A DNA stretch of 64,000 nucleotides from Motacilla alba alba. Its lineage: Eukaryota; Chordata; Aves; Passeriformes; Motacillidae. The stretch is from assembly GCF_015832195.1 (NCBI RefSeq), contig NC_052026.1, positions 18,757,013-18,821,012 of the forward strand. Direction: 5' to 3'. Shown one piece after another: positions 23,401 through 35,010 of this stretch (position 1 is the stretch's first letter; each line of letters starts with the position of its first letter). The position numbers and the translations under genes were made by a program. The notes beneath the pieces were generated by a model. It did not search any database and was not told where the DNA came from. It saw only the letters and a program-made list of their open reading frames with translations.

Positions 23401-23690
23401 CTTTTTAACAGGGCTGGAGGTCGGGAGGGTAAGGGCAGAGGTTAAGCCTGGCCGCGGCCGGGCGCTGACCCCGCGGCCGGGGACGCCGGAGAGGGGACGG
23501 GGCGGCACGCGGGGCCTGGGGGTGCGGGACTCTCGCCCCGGCCATGCCACCCACCCGCTTCCCCTTGCACGGTGGGGCCGGGGAGGGGACGGCTTGTGGG
23601 GACCTCGCAGCGGGGTGTCCCCACAGGAAGGGGTGTCCCCATAGGAGGGGTGTCCCCACAGCCCCCAGCCTCGCCACCCCCGTCACTTAC

Positions 23691-23733
23691 TGAGGCTCTG
23701 CAGCAAAGACGACCAGCTCTTCATCTCCAGCAT
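23691..23733 (-). CDS. GSE1: Candidate alternative first coding exon (MLEMKSWSSLLQSL + split codon)
   Basis: On the minus strand an ATG at 23733 with G at -3 (context CGCCATG) reads MLEMKSWSSLLQSL and leaves one base (A) before a consensus donor GTAAGTGA at 23690. An in-frame ATG at 23724 is a second possible start. The leader above it is CpG-rich. If the common next exon begins with GT, the split codon becomes AGT (Ser), whereas the other first exons give GGT (Gly). The phase matches the exons at 8773, 35011 and 41595. The peptide is amphipathic and not low complexity, which is unusual for chance frames in this GC-rich DNA. The assignment to GSE1 is by association with the other exons. A chance ATG-donor pair cannot be excluded without transcript data. 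Confidence 0.48.
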
Positions 23734-24299
23734 GGCGAGGGTCCCGTGCCCCCCGCCCCAGGCCGGTGCTCAGGCTGCTGGGGGGGCCCAGGACCGGTCC
23801 CACACCCCGGCAGCGGGAGGCACAGCCCCGGCGCTGAGCCGCCGGCGGGTGACAGCGACCATTTTATTGCCTTTTAACTCTGCCTGCGTGGCTCCGGCAC
23901 GCTCATCCTCCCCCTCCCCGCCGCCCAGGCTGGTCCCGAGTTGGGGAGCTTTGCTTTTCCCTCCCTTCCCTCCTCCTCCCTCCTTGCACTTGATAGCAGC
24001 CTTGTCAAGCCCGCCGAGCTGTGCTGACCCCTGCCCTGGCGCTGCTAATTAAGGCGGCACAGTGACAGCCCCAGTGCCTCGCCAGAGCGCCGCGGCACCG
24101 CTGCTCCTAATTGGAGACGCTTTTGAGCTCTCAAAAACCACCCAGTTGGGGTTGGGGGTCCTGGGGGGGTCCTGCACCCATGCCAGGGGGTGATGCTGCA
24201 GGGGGATGCAGCGCCCAGCCTGCACCCATCAGCATCCTGGATATTGAGGTCCCAGAAGTTATTGAGAAGCTGATGCAAAATCGGATAAAAAGACCCTGA

Positions 24300-26260
24300 A
24301 GTCAGGAGGAAAGTGGGACTGGGATGGATGAAGGTGAGCAATTCCCTCGGGAACGTCCCCTGCATGAGGGGCACCTCGTGCTGGGGCCTCCCGAGGTATT
24401 TTTGGATGGTGAGGAGTGAGGGCAGCGGGCATGGCAGGGAGCCAGGACACGGGGCTGTATCTCCCTGCGGCAGAGCAGGGTCTGGCAGGGGTATCAGCCG
24501 GGACACCCGGCTCTTGTCCCTGTCCCTACCCCTCTGCTGAGACCGTGAACACCGTGGGGAGTGCCTGCACGGCTAGGGGAGCTCTAAGGGGCACACCAGC
24601 ACCCACCCAGCCGCGGGGCCGCGTCCCCTGCGCCGTGCCAGCAGCCTGACGGATCTATTGTGTCGTGACAGACGAGCTGTTTTATCGCGGCGAGGGAGCC
24701 AGCGCCAGCCGTCAGGCTGACCCCGCCGGCGGGCTGAGGAGAAACAGAAGAGGGCTTGTATCATCCGGGGGTCAGAGGGCACGGAGGCAGCCGGCCCCCC
24801 CTGCGCTCCCAAATTCCTGGCATGCACGCCCGGGCAGGCAGCTGCGTGCAGCCCCTGAGCCGCAGGTGGGGCTGGCAGGGTGTGGGGACAGACATCCCCC
24901 CTGAGCACCCCCAGTCCCTGTGCTGCCAGCCCAGCCTCCCCTGGTAACATGGGGACCGTGCCCCGAAACAGTGTCCCCAAGCTGCTGTGTCCTGTCCCAT
25001 CCCTGGTGTCCCCAGCTGCCCCATCCCACTGCAGAAACTGCCCCTGCAGGGGGACACAGACAGACCCCACAACCACCCCACTGTCTCCCAAGCCAAACCA
25101 GTGACCAGGGCTTTTCCCATGCCACCCCAAAATCCAGTGTCACCTCTAGGTCAGGGCTCTAGTGGGACGGGCAGGGTGGGACGGCAAGTGCAGCCATGAC
25201 TCACATGGAATTAATTGGGAATCACATCCCCAAGGCTGGAGCAATGTCCCGGCACAGTGAGATGGGGATGTTTGGTAGGACCCCACTCCCTGCTCCCAGC
25301 AGCAGGAGTTTTGGGCAAGGCCTAAGCAATGCTGACCCCCACCAAAACTGTCTCCAAGACTCACATCCCTCTGGGATCAATCCCACTGGGCTGGCATCAG
25401 GCACAGCCAAGCTGTGGGGGCATGATGGTGCCAACCACGTGGGTCAGAGCCTGTCTTTGCCCCCTCACCCTGGCACTGGGGGTCTTTGTGGGCCAGTGGG
25501 GAGTAAATCCCCCCTGGAACCTCTCTGAGCTCCCCATCCCTTCCTCCCCTCCCTTCCAGCAGCCTTTGTGCCGCCGCTGAGCCAGCACCTCCGGGGTGGA
25601 TGCATTAAGGCAGCACAAAGCAGAGCCGAGAGGCATTTCGGGTGCAATTTTCCCTGCTCCATTATTGACAAACAAGCTGCTTTGTGCAGGTGACGCCGAG
25701 GCCAGCGCAGCAGCTGGGACACTGTGCCATGCCGTGCCACGCCGTGCCAGCTGGACGGCCCCACTCCTGCCCCACAGCCAGCCACGCCGCCCTGCCATCC
25801 GCCACATCCCAGATCCATGTCACTCCTGAAAACCAAGCGGGGAAGAGGCAGGGGGAGCGCTCTGGGATGAGCAGTGGTGCCCAGGCGGGCGCTGGCGTCG
25901 CTGCCGGGCAGCCCCTTTCCCCCGGCCGGGGCGGCTGGGCACAGCGTGCGGCGAGTCTGTCGTTAGCGCCGTGCCAAACCCAAAGTGGCTGCTTCGGAAC
26001 GGCAATCCAATAAAAGTGCTACTTGTCTATTTATCATCCTCAGGGCTTTTTATCACAGTGCAGATGGCTGCTACCTTCGCAAGGCACAGCAGTGTGCTGG
26101 CACGCGCCCGCCGCACAGAAGCTCGGGCGCCGCGGAGTCTGTGCGTACACCTGCGAGGAGCCGGCGGCCGCCTGCTCCAGAGAAGCCGGCCGGGAGCCGG
26201 GCAGCGCCGCCTGCCAGCGCCACAGCACCCCAGGACACGCCAGCTACCCGCCGGGGTGGT
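24300..26260. other. Gene-free stretch
   Basis: Unique GC-rich sequence. The isolated plus-strand donor-like GAAG|GTGAGCAAT near 24332 has no partner. CpG is denser at 26090-26230. No gene is seen. Confidence 0.4.
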
Positions 26261-26264
26261 GTTT

Positions 26265-26690
26265 GCACCGGGCACTGGCACCAGGGATGGGCATTGGGCA
26301 TCGGAATGGGGCACTTGCGCTGGGGATGTCCACCGGGTGTTTGCGCTGATCATCCGCGCAAGGTGTTGGCATGGCACATTTGCATCAGGGCTGGGCACTG
26401 GGCATTGGCACCGGGCATTCCTCATCCCTGGAAGTGTTCAAGACCAGGCTGAACAGGGCTTGGAGCAACACGGTCCAGCGTAAGGGTGTCCCCGCCCACA
26501 GCAGGGGGTTCAAACAAAGAGATCTTTAAAGTCTCTTCCAACTCACACCATTCCACGATTCCATGATTTGCGCTAGGGATGTTCATGAGGTGTTGGCACA
26601 GGTGTGGGCACTTGCAGGGGGTGTTTGCTTGCGCTGGGCTCCTGCAGCGGGCATTTGCACTGGGGGTTATTAGCGGGCGTTCCACTGGGC
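26265..26690. repeat. Degenerate GGGCATTGGCACCGGG repeat interrupted by CR1
   Basis: Loose copies of GGGCACTGGGCATTGGCACC and GTTTGCGCTGGGGATG flank both sides of the CR1 fragment at 26426-26568, so the LINE appears to sit inside an older tandem tract. Confidence 0.6.
26426..26568 (+). mobile_element. CR1 LINE 3'-end fragment
   Basis: The sequence follows the conserved 3' region of bird CR1: CTGGAAGTGTTCAAGACCAG, AACAGGGCTTGGAGCAACAC, GATCTTTAAAGTCTCTTCCA, and the end ACCATTCCACGATTCCATGA. Only the 5'-truncated tail remains, as is usual for CR1. This is the main evidence that the DNA is avian. Confidence 0.9.
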
Positions 26691-29155
26691 ACCCACAGCC
26701 TGTCATTACCTGGCTGGGCGGGCTGTGGGCAGCGGCAGCAGCGGGCACAGGGCGATGGGTGGGAGCCGCTGGAGCAGGTGATTAAAGCTGTATTAAGTGT
26801 CTGTCTGCACGCGGGAGAAAACACGCCTAATTATCCACCGGAGTCGGCCGGGAGGGAGGAGCGGCCCCGATCGCAATCGCGTAATGAAGTGGAACGCAGG
26901 GCCAGGCCTGGCGCGGGCGGTAATTAAAAGGCAGCAAAGCCAGAATTGCAACGGTGGCAGGCAGCGGGCAAGGTCCCAAACCTGGAGCCTCTGACTTTCG
27001 TGGGAATCCCTCCTCAGGGAGCCCACTCGCATCCCCACCCCAGCACATCGGCCCGCGCACCGCGGCCTCAAGCCCCACCTGCTTGCGCCAAATCCCCCCT
27101 GCACGGCACAACACCGGCGCACTCCAGCAAAGCCACCAGGGTGCCAGGACGCGGTGCCAGCACCCCTGCCCTGCCCGCGGGCGCCGGGCAGGCAGCGCCG
27201 TGGCACCGTTGCATGGGCGTCGAGCGCGGCCCGCTGCGCAGAGGCGATGCCGGGACACAGAGGGCCGGCGCCGCTGGAGCAGGCGGCGGCGAGGCGGCAG
27301 GGGCAGCCGGGCCCCACCTCTTGCACCTGAGCCAAAGCCGCCAACCCACGCCACCGCTCCCCGAGCGGGTCCGGCGGGTCAGGAGCGCCCCGGGGAGACG
27401 CCGTGTCGCCCTGCCTGTGCCCGGCGTCCGCAGCACCGCTGCAGGGACCCCACACCCGAGCCTCCCCCCTGGTCCGGCTGCCCCAGCCGGTTGGGAAGCG
27501 GCCGGGCTTGCCCGGGAATGCCGCTTGCATCAGCCCCGGCTTGGCTGGCACCGCTGGCAGGCAGGGACGTGCAGTGCCGGCAGGCAGCAAGCTGGGGTCA
27601 GGCCCTGGAGAGGCACAGGGGGATAAGGGCATCCCTGGCAACACCGCAAGGATGCACACATCCCTTGGGGCGGTGGCACAGGGGACACTCAGAGGGCAGT
27701 GACCACCCATCCCATCTCCCTGCCATTCCAACAGCGGCACACCACGGTGCAGGACTCACAGCCTCGTCCACGGCACGGTGACAATCTCCACTACAACGTG
27801 TGGCACGGTGGCAGGCAGTGGGGACACAGGAAGACGTCCCCTCCTTCTCTCCCTGTCTATTTCTCCTTCTAATGTTTTTTTTCCTCCAAGCTCTCCAGAA
27901 CAAAGTACACACTCTACCTCTTCAAACCCACCACCATCTGTCCGTCCGTCTGAGCGCCGCAGCCCCGCCGCTCCGAGCGGCCGCCTCCGAGCAGATGGTG
28001 ACAGGGGAAGGACAAGCCGCTGCCACACAGGGCCTCGACGGCGGCGGGTCACAGCGGCTCCATCGGCCCTGACCTCCTCATCCTCCCCGGCACGGTAATT
28101 ACCCAGCGCGCCGAGCAAACAGCCCGCGCCGGGTCATTGTGCCGGACACCAACAAAGGGCGGCCGACGGCGGGACCTCCCGACCCCTGCCAGCCCCCGGC
28201 GACCCCGCCACCCCTGCCCCCCGCCAAAAGAGCAATAAATCAAAGAGATGGGACGGGGACAGGCTGGCAGGCGGGGATGGGGATGAGGACTCACTCCCCA
28301 CCAGCACGTGGGTGCATGCCCAGCACCTGGGCGATGAGCCCTGGCTGCTCCGCAGCCCCCCTGGATTAGCGAGGCCACGCAAAGCATGGGAGCCATCCCC
28401 CTCCCCGGCGGAGGGGACAAGTCCCCGCTGCCTCTGGGGACACACACGGGCTGTGCGCGCTCCCAGGCTGAGCGCAGAGGAGGGAGGGATGCTTCCTCCC
28501 CCTCCACCCTCCGGTCACAGCCAGTTAATGGGGAATTTCATGGGTGCGGCACAGCGGAGCGCGGCCGGGAACATGCCGGAGCCATCTGCTCGCAGGACCT
28601 GGGGCTGTCGAGCCGCCCTGACCTCGGCAAGGCAAACAATTTGCAGGAGCAGATGTCGCACCCTCCCTTCCCCCCGGGGCTGTGGGTGTGTCACCCCCCG
28701 GGCTCGGCACCCCCACAAACCCCCCCGGCACCTCGGGGTGGTCCCTTGCACAGAGCTGGGGACACAACCAGAGAGCAAAGGCACATTGCAGAGACCTGGC
28801 AATCTCACCGCAGGAGTGACACCCACCAAAATGTGGGGCCCTTGGGAATCCGGGCATGACACAGCGACACAGAGGATGATCCCTGCTCCCTCCTGGCACC
28901 CCGGGCACCACAATCAGGTGCCACCTCACAGGCTGCCATCTCCCTGTGCCCGCTGGCAAGGACTCGGAGAGCCGGCTGTGCCCACAGAGCTCATACCCTG
29001 CAACCCTCCTCCTGCCACGGCAGCGGCGTGCCGGGCACAAAGGTGCCTGGCTCTGTCACCACCCGCACGTAGCACGGCGTGGCACGGGGGTAAAGGTGCA
29101 GGCGGCAGCAGATCCCAGCCGGATCCAGGCTGGTTTCCCGCAGGTCCCCGGGAGT
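26690..29155. other. GC-rich gene-free stretch
   Basis: GC-rich with CpG-dense segments (27050-27560, 28080-28200). Long open frames here come from high GC and lack exon signals. An AT-rich patch lies at 26780-26950 (TAATTATCCACCGG, GGTAATTAAAAGGCAG). Confidence 0.4.
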
Positions 29156-29159
29156 GGCT

Positions 29160-29290
29160 AGCACCGGTGTCTTTCGGACTGATTAAAATTCATTCTGCAT
29201 GATTTAGGACCTAATCTCGGTGAAACTCCACAGCGCTTTATTAATAGCGCATTAGTGGATAATTCATGCGTTCGGATGAAAAATCAGCCC
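29160..29290. promoter_or_regulatory. AT-rich conserved-looking element
   Basis: It contains ACTGATTAAAATTCATTCTG, TTTATTAATAGCGCATTAGT and GATAATTCATGCG. Candidate enhancer. Confidence 0.36.
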
Positions 29291-29439
29291 GTGTTATTCT
29301 CCGGGAGTGGGGGGGGACACGCTGGGGGGGGGGGGGGACACGGGAGCGGGGAGGGGGGCACCCCACTCGCCCAGCCTCCCGCACCTCCCCGCCGCCGCCG
29401 CATCCCGGCGAGGCAGCAGCCCTTCTGACAACTGCCACC

Positions 29440-29600
29440 ACTCATTAATCTTGACGAGTTTTCTGCTGAATATTCTTCCACAGGCTTTCAAACCGTTCAC
29501 TAATTGCAATTAATCACTTACCGAAACAGATGTCAGGAACAATGGAATTGGGAAGTCTGGAGGCTTGATAAAGCTGTCAGAGGAGCGCGCTCGTGTGGCA
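29440..29600. promoter_or_regulatory. Conserved-looking element overlapping a minus donor
   Basis: It contains CACTCATTAATCTTGACG, CACTAATTGCAATTAATCAC, CAGATGTCAGG and AACAATGG. The donor at 29521 lies inside it, so it is either an enhancer, a first exon with promoter, or both. Confidence 0.36.
29522..29600 (-). other. Candidate noncoding exon with strong minus donor at 29521
   Basis: Minus donor TGTTTCG|GTAAGTGATTA lies in a conserved-looking stretch (29440-29590) with SOX-like AACAATGG and E-box CAGATG motifs. An ATG frame (MAWGRCC...) does reach it, but it ends in phase 0, not in the phase shared by the other first exons, and its start is in GC-rich DNA. It may be a noncoding first exon, or an enhancer with a chance donor. 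Confidence 0.22.
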
Positions 29601-30690
29601 GCGGGTGCCAAAAGGCGCTGGCAACACCTTCCCCATGCCATGTGCTGGGGGGACCCGGTGACCCCGTCCTGCCCGCGCGGCATCTGTCCACCCCGGAGAG
29701 GGAAAGCGCACGGAGAGGGGGCACAGGGGGGCTCCGCGTCCCCGTCAGCGCATGGGATGGGGATGCGAGAACTGGTTTTTGGCGGTGGGAGTGGCACACC
29801 TGCAGGGAATACCACGGATGCCATCAGCACGGCTTCGCTCTGACACCAGGGCAGCTCGGGCTCTGCTCTCCATCAGGAAAGCCGCACGGAGCCCCAGCGG
29901 GGCGTCACGTCCGCCGTGCCTCGCGCAGGCGACGGCACGTTCCCCGTCCCTGCCAGACGCCGCTTTAGCACCAGCAGGGATCCAACAGCCTTCCGCGGCA
30001 GGCGCGCCACGCTGTTTACCCATCACACATGAAAGGTGCCGAGCTGACAGCTCCAGAGATGGGAGGGAGCTCCCGGAGACACTGACGGGGCCAAGGTGCC
30101 CACACGCCTTCGCCTCCTGCCCTTGGAGAACCCAAGGGCCGCCCCACAGGTGACCCCAGTAAAGGGCAGCCCCCCGGCTTCTGTTCCCCTGCAGCTCCAC
30201 CAGCTGCAGCTCTGAACACCCCCACACCTCAGCTGCTCCCCCAGCTTGAAGACATCCTTTGGGAACAAGGTGGGGACAGGCTGGGAGAGAGAGGGAGCAC
30301 TTTCGCAGTCCCCCACGAGGCAGAGGATGCCGCACAGCCTGAGGCCACCAAGCGCAATTAGCCCCGAGTCCCCCAACCACTGTGGGGACACTGCTGTGGG
30401 GACATCCCCACCTCCCCAGCAGGCAGAGCCCGGGGGATTGGAGCATCCTTCCGGGGCTGGCGCAGCGCGAGCCCAGCCCGGGGCTCGTGACCGGCGCGGC
30501 CTCGACACATGTTACAATAAATATTCCGCACAGACACCGTTCCATATGTATGATCCGGTGGGGTGATGATTTTTCTACTGATCACTGGAAGTGACAGCTG
30601 TGCGGAGAGCAGGAGAAACAAAGGCACCGACTGCTCTCCCCGTTACACTCTGCTAGCGACATGATGGTGTGACACGGAGCGGCAGCATCT
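29600..30690. other. Gene-free stretch
   Basis: GC-rich unique sequence with a short AT-rich patch at 30505-30595 (TTACAATAAATATTCCGC). No paired splice sites are seen. Confidence 0.4.
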
Positions 30691-30739
30691 GGTGGCACGG
30701 GGACCGGCAACCGGGACGGGACGCCTGTTAGCGCCCGCC

Positions 30740-31300
30740 ACAAAGGGGTGGCCACGGGGTGGGGACAGCGATGGGGTGGAAATAAGGATGGGGCGGCCAT
30801 GGGCATGGGGTGGTGAAGGAAATCGGGTAGAAATAAAGATGGAGTGTCAATGGGGACAAGGTGACAATAAGGATAGGGTGGCAATAGGGATGACATGGTC
30901 ATGGGAATGAGTTGGCCGTAGGATAAGGGCAGAAATAAGGACGAAGTGGCCATGGGGAAGGGGTGGCCATGGAGGTGGAGTGGAAATGGGGACAGGAATG
31001 GGCACGGGACAGCAATGGGTGTTGGGCAGCAGTGAAGATGGGGTGGGCATGGGATGGCAGTGAGCATGAGGTGAAAAAAAGGATGGGGTGGCAACATGGT
31101 GACAATGGGGTAGCAGAGGGTGACAATGGCGATGGGGTGGCCGTGGCAATAGCATGGAAATAAGGATGGAGTGGTAATGGCAACAGGGTGGCAATGGGGA
31201 CAGGATGGCGATGGGAATGGGGTGGAAATATGGAAATGCATCAGTGTGGATGGGATGTCAACAGGAATAGGGCAGAAATAAGGATGGGGAGGCCATTGGG
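30740..31300. repeat. Minisatellite, GGGGTGGCAATGGGGATG-like unit (~18 bases)
   Basis: Units such as AAGGATGGGGTGGCAATGGG recur about 30 times with many substitutions. The unit is close to a multiple of three, which keeps a 243-codon minus frame open (PHPYCHPIPIATPSLF-like). That frame is an artefact of the repeat. Confidence 0.88.
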
Positions 31301-31379
31301 GTGGCTCCCACAAGCCCTCTCATGTCCCACACTAGCAGCCAGCCCCTCCATCCTGCCCTCCTGCCACCGCAGCGCCCGG

Positions 31380-31770
31380 CCCAGGCTGGGTCAATATTTG
31401 CATTTGATTTGCAAGTGTTTCCTCCCCCCAGATAACGGCAGGGCTGCCACAGGTACGTGAGGGAGAGCGCTGGGCTGGGTTAATTATTAGTGAACATGCA
31501 AATTCCCCCTCCACGAGATAACAATAAACACCGTGATTTCAGCGAGATAAACAGGGCTTTAAATTTCCAGCAGCCTTTACTGGTGTAAAAATAAGCGTCC
31601 CTTATTTATTTAGCTCCTTTGAGAAACCACATCAGTCCCCAAACACAGTCTTTTACTGTCAAGCTACAGTAGAAGCCTTTATAGGCGGCGAAGATCCTGA
31701 CAGCTACCCCTAGCACAACCATCTTTTATTCATGCTCATAATATAAACTGTATTGCCTCAGAAACAAAAG
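31380..31770. promoter_or_regulatory. Long conserved-looking element with hairpin
   Basis: Unique AT-rich sequence with GCATTTGATTTGCAAGTG, AACAATAAACACCGTGATTT, TCCCTTATTTATTTAGCTCC and TTTTATTCATGCTCATAATA. An imperfect inverted repeat, CTTTTACTGT (31650-31659) and ACAGTAGAAG (31666-31675), could form a 10-base-pair stem with a 6-base loop. Strong enhancer candidate. Confidence 0.43.
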
Positions 31771-32049
31771 GATTTAACTCGCTGCTGGCTGGGTGGCAGC
31801 GGCCGAGCCGAGGTCCCTGCTGGGGGCACGTGGTTGGGATGGCTTTGCTCTGACATCCCACATCTCTTCATCCCTCAGGATGCCTCCTCCTAGGGACAGC
31901 GCTGAGACGGACCCCTGCTCTGATGCATCAGCATATCCATGGATAAAATAAGCCAAAATAACAATTCCCCCCCAACCTGGAGCCATTAGGCAAAGCCTCC
32001 GTGCTCTGCGGTTCCGAATCCCACCCTGCCTGCACACACGCAGGAAGAG

Positions 32050-32570
32050 CAGCGGTTACAAGAGTGGTTCGTATTTAATAATGCAATTTATATTCCACTC
32101 TCAACATAAACTATTGTAAAGGCACACTAATGTAAAAATACATCTGGCTTGTCAATAGTTTATCTTCTGGATCTGCATCTAAATCCCTGGGCATTCTTGA
32201 CTTATGGCTGCACCAGTGTCTAATGAATAAAAAGGTGCAAATTATAGGCCTTGCTTTAATGCTCATCATAAAATTAGATGATAGTTGCAAAAGCTGCATT
32301 CTCCTGCCCACAGTGCAGCAATGGTAAGCTATAAATAAAGTGTATTTAATGTATCCCAGCGCTGCGCAGAGCCAGGAAACAGTATGTTACTGCACAGCCT
32401 TCAATGGATCCGCCACCAGTTCAATGAAGTGATAACTGATCCATCATGTGAATTTATGTTAACTGTCTGCTCGCAAAGTCACGGCCCCAGCACTGTAAAT
32501 AGCCCACAATCCTTCCAGCCCGGCCTGCCTGCCAATAAACCTGTCACCGGCAGCCTGGGAGCAGCCACCT
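32050..32570. promoter_or_regulatory. Longest conserved-looking noncoding element
   Basis: About 500 bases of unique AT-rich DNA without a convincing open frame: TATTTAATAATGCAATTTAT, CTTGTCAATAGTTTATC, GTCTAATGAATAAAAAGG, ATAAAATTAGATGATAG, GTGATAACTGATCC and others. It has many homeodomain, PBX/MEIS-like and GATA-like sites. The look is that of an ancient vertebrate enhancer. Confidence 0.47.
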
Positions 32571-32954
32571 TAGGACACCGCAGACAAACCATTACAGCTT
32601 GGGTTTCCTCCTGGTTTTTCCATCGCCGCCGTGCCTTGGTTTACCCGCAGCCCAGCACCCCCCTCCTCAGGGCTTCCCAACCCCGTGAGATGCTTTTCCA
32701 CCTCCCCGGAGCTGTCACATCAGGGATGCGGGAAGCCCAGATGGGATCTGGGGGGTTGGTGGGGTGTGGGTGGGATGGCTCCCGTGCTGGCGGCAGGCAA
32801 ATGATGGGAAGGGGGGGACAGGCTGGAAGAGGAGCCCCTCCAGTTCCTGCAACAGGGTGGGATGCAGAGCCAGGAGGGATGGTGAGAAGAACTCACTGGA
32901 TGGGGACAGAAATGTAACTGCATTGTGACCATAAAGCATCCTCCTCTGGCAGAG

Positions 32955-33790
32955 ATGTGTGTCCCAGGGCTGGCACCTGGGAAGGAGACATCCCTGGGAA
33001 GAAGTTCCTGGGAAAATGTGGTCACCAGGAAGGAGATGTTCCTAAAAATGTGGTCCCCAGGAAGGAGACATTCTCAAGAAGATGCTCCCAAGAAGCAGAT
33101 GTCTTTAGGAAGGAGGTGTCCTTGGGAAGATGTCATCCCCTGGAATGAAACATCCACAGCAAGGATGTCCCTGCTAAGGTGTCCCAGGGAAGATGATGTC
33201 CTGGGGAGGGACACATGCCCAGGCAGAGCATAACCCTGAGAAAATGTGGTTCCTGGGAAGGAGATGACCCCAGGAAGCAAATGTCTTTGGGAAGGAGATG
33301 TGTTCAGGAAGGAGATGTGCTCAGGAAGAAGACATCCCTGGAAGGAGATGTCCCCAGCAAGGGGACATTGCTGGGAAGGTGTCATCCAGAGGCAGTTGTC
33401 CCTGGGAAGAAGATATCTCTGGGAAGATATAATCTCCTGGAAGGACACATCCCCCGCAAGGATGTCCCTGGGAAGGTGTCATCCACAGGGAGGCCGCTCT
33501 GGGAAAGTGTCAGGAAGAGGATGTCCCTGGGAAGATGTGATACTCAGGAGGGAGACGTGTCTGAGAAGATGTCTCCAGGAAGACACAGTCCTGAGGAAGG
33601 TGTTCCCAGGAAGCAGGCATATTCGGGAAGGAGATGTCCCCGGGAAGGGGACGTCCCCAGGAAGGAGACATCCCTGGGAAGATGTCACCCCCTGGAAGGT
33701 GACCTCCCTGGCACAGATGTCCTGGGGCAGGCATCACCGGCAGGGATGTGTCACTGGGAAGAAGATGTCCTTTAGGAAGGAGCTATCCCC
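32955..33790. repeat. ~21-base minisatellite, about 40 copies
   Basis: The unit is close to AGGAAGGAGATGTCCCTGGGA, with frequent GGGAAGATGTCATCC variants. The codon-multiple unit keeps repeat frames of about 186 and 236 codons open on the plus strand. It has no sign of being a protein gene. Confidence 0.92.
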
Positions 33791-33934
33791 CTTCAAACAG
33801 CCCAAACCCACGGAGCCCCAGCAGCGAGAGACAGGAGACGCAGTGATCCTTGGGGAGCAAGGCGGCACCCGGAAGGACACGGGGGACACTGTGCCCACAG
33901 GAAGCAGCATTTGCCACCACCCGGCTCTCATTAA

Positions 33935-34290
33935 CGCGGGGCTGAGCAGCCCCTAATAATAGCAACAGTAAATTCTCCTACCCAATTCGGGTCCATTTCT
34001 ATAAATAATGTAGAATCTTTTTATTTACTGACAGGTTGTAAAAGTATCAGTGAGAATAATGTGAAATCAGGAGCTGCTGAATAATTCATGGCAGCAGCTC
34101 TGCTCTCCCCGTCCCCGCGCTCCCCTGGCCCTGGCGTTTACACGACAGCACCTTGTGCCTGGGTTTATCTCATAAAAACCAGGACTAACGACCTGGCACT
34201 AATTCTTTATCAACAGGGACTTTTACAGCGAGGGGAGGAGGAAGGAAACAGAAAGAAATAAAAATAACCCCGGGTGCACTCTATAAAAAA
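33935..34290. promoter_or_regulatory. AT-rich conserved-looking element
   Basis: It contains CCCTAATAATAGCAACAG, CTATAAATAATGTAGAATC, TTTTTATTTACTGACAGG and GCTGAATAATTCATGGC. It lies between two minisatellites (32955-33790 and 34450-34800). Candidate enhancer. Confidence 0.38.
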
Positions 34291-34449
34291 TGCATGGGCC
34301 CATGTCCTCGCCTCTGCACGGAGCCGGCCGTCCTCAGCTCCTCCCATCTGCAATTCCCCCCAGACCCCACAGCCTCTCCAAAAATTAGCGTTAATTAGCA
34401 GCACCCACAGCCCCACACTGGCATCATCCTGGGGTAGCAAGGGAAGGAA

Positions 34450-34800
34450 GAGTGGCACAACCCTGCTTGGACATGGGGACACTGGCACGACCCATGGGAA
34501 CACCAGGAGGACTGAAGGAGAGACTGGCAGGACCCATAGGGACAATGGCAGGATCCGTGGGGACAATGGCAGGATCCGTGGGAATGATGGTAGGACCCTT
34601 GGGGACACCAGTAAGGCCCCTGGGGATGGTGGCAGGAGCCATGGGAGCACCAGCAAAGCCCACAGGGGTGGTGACAGGACCAATAGGGATGGTGACAGCA
34701 CCCACAGGGATGGTGACAGGACCCACGAGAACACTGCCAGGGCCCACAGGGATAATGGCAGAATCCATGGGGACAATGGCAGGACGCTCCCTGTCCCCAT
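34450..34800. repeat. 21-base minisatellite, about 16 copies
   Basis: The unit is near GGACAATGGCAGGATCCGTGG, seen twice in perfect tandem at about 34540-34580 and degenerate elsewhere. The codon-multiple unit gives repeat frames on both strands, which are not genes. Confidence 0.88.
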
Positions 34801-35010
34801 GTCACCCTCAAGGCTGCCAGCCTGGGGCAGCAAACCCCTGCTGGGGGCAGATGGGTTAAATTTGGGCAGAAGAAGCTGATCACTGGGGCAACTAATCCCT
34901 GTAACAACCTGACCCGGTGTCCCTCATCCCTCCTGCCACCACTGAGGGCGATGGGGACAGTGGGGACCCCCCTGCAGCTGCCCCCATCCCCTCCCCAGAA
35001 CAATACCTAC

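Noticed and set aside
24325..24345. Plus-strand donor-like GAAG|GTGAGCAAT
   Set aside because: Isolated, with no acceptor or start codon in a coding context. All convincing exon signals are on the minus strand.
30582..31313. 243-codon minus frame rich in PHPHS/ATPSLF repeats
   Set aside because: It is the translation of the ~18-base minisatellite; the frame is open only because the unit is a multiple of three.
31445..31465. Plus-strand donor-like CCACAG|GTACGTGAG
   Set aside because: Single good match without a partner acceptor or coding frame.
31640..31685. The 10-base-pair stem-loop as a microRNA precursor
   Set aside because: The stem is far too short for a pre-miRNA; it is kept only as a hairpin within an enhancer candidate.
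33215..33956. 186- and 236-codon plus frames (GRRCPWEDV repeats)
   Set aside because: Artefact of the ~21-base array.
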